64,000 bases of DNA from Arthrobacter oryzae (GTDB taxonomy: Bacteria; Actinomycetota; Actinomycetes; Actinomycetales; Micrococcaceae): assembly GCF_030812315.1 (NCBI RefSeq), contig NZ_JAUSSM010000001.1:186001-250000 (forward strand). The letters are read 5' to 3'. The notes under the pieces were generated by a model. The model worked only from the letters and a program-made list of their open reading frames with translations, searched no databases and had not been told where the DNA came from. Of this stretch, positions 63,867-64,000 are shown piece by piece. The stretch's first letter is position 1. Every line of letters begins with the position of its first letter. The position numbers were made by a program, and so were the translations under genes.

Positions 63867-64000
63867 ATGAGCCTTATCCGGCTGCAAGACGTCAGCGTGC
63901 GATTCGACAACACCCAGATCCTGCGCGAGGCATACTTCCGCCTGGAACCGGGCGACAGGGTGGGGCTCATCGGCAAGAACGGTTCCGGCAAGACCACAAT
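63867..64000 (+). CDS. ABC-F family ATPase (3' end outside window)
   Basis: Start of a soluble ABC-F protein: ATG 63867 with a GAAAGGA ribosome site, reading MSLIRLQDVSVRFDNTQIL and GDRVGLIGKNGSGKTT, the first Walker A (Lys about residue 43). Only 44 residues are in the window. ABC-F proteins act on ribosomes in translation or antibiotic resistance; which subgroup this is cannot be told from the fragment. Confidence 0.85.
   Translation, partial: MSLIRLQDVSVRFDNTQILREAYFRLEPGDRVGLIGKNGSGKTT

Overview
This 64 kb window is chromosomal DNA from a high-GC actinobacterium. It is most like Arthrobacter/Pseudarthrobacter (Micrococcaceae). The evidence is a mycothiol gene (mshA) near an inositol-phosphate synthase, a SepX/GlpR-type divisome protein next to galU and rimJ, a GuaB3-type IMP dehydrogenase paralogue, a GroEL with a His-rich tail after groES, and many leaderless start codons. 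I see no prophage, insertion sequence, rRNA operon or CRISPR array. Coding density is high and no gene-free stretch exceeds about 260 bp.

Layout. 1-5.0 kb: the 3' part of treY, then treZ (alpha-glucan to trehalose) and an aldo/keto reductase. 5.1-13.2 kb: inositol-3-phosphate synthase, then a patch of small accessory genes (a hypothetical exported protein, a MerR regulator divergent from a DUF2306 membrane protein, an AbiEi/DUF559 protein) punctuated by four arrays of a 32-bp-period repeat, then fhs, mshA and a GNAT enzyme. 13.2-15.8 kb: a GH4 glycosidase divergent from a PfkB-type sugar kinase. 15.8-20 kb: a tightly overlapping operon alr-tsaE-tsaB-rimI-tsaD (cell-wall D-alanine and the tRNA t6A modification). 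20-26 kb: a YbdK-type carboxylate-amine ligase, a GH3 N-acetylhexosaminidase, a shikimate-dehydrogenase-like protein and a THUMP-like methyltransferase. 25.8-28 kb: groES-groEL under two CIRCE operators. 28-39 kb: accessory genes (two RibD-C/DHFR-like proteins, one only a remnant, an ATP-dependent DNA ligase, a TPR-LuxR regulator, a small PQ-loop-like membrane protein, a flavoprotein monooxygenase, a DUF389 protein and two tandem acyltransferase-SGNH proteins). 39.5-53.7 kb: the guanine-nucleotide genes guaB, guaB3 and guaA interleaved with an ABC exporter, a subtilisin-like protease, glpD, a PTS IIA protein, SURF1 and DUF3817. 53.8-58 kb: a very large helicase-like protein whose Walker A and B motifs are degenerate. 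58-64 kb: a CpaB-like SAF protein, an FmdB zinc ribbon, 5-formyl-THF cyclo-ligase, galU, a RimJ-like acetyltransferase, sepX/glpR, a frameshifted NAD(P)-binding protein, tRNA-Ala(CGC) and the start of an ABC-F protein.

The most unusual features are: (i) twelve units of a GACGCTCTCTCACTT repeat in four arrays, always with exactly 32 bp between unit starts, lying at gene 3' ends and supplying or touching three stop codons; (ii) at least 17 genes with a TANNNT hexamer ending 6-7 nt before the start codon, implying leaderless transcription; (iii) the intact 1,425-codon helicase-like protein without the Walker A lysine or Walker B glutamate; (iv) helically phased GGATAG/CTATCC half-sites between the MerR regulator and the DUF2306 gene; and (v) two very large intergenic palindromes at 32.4 and 50.4 kb.
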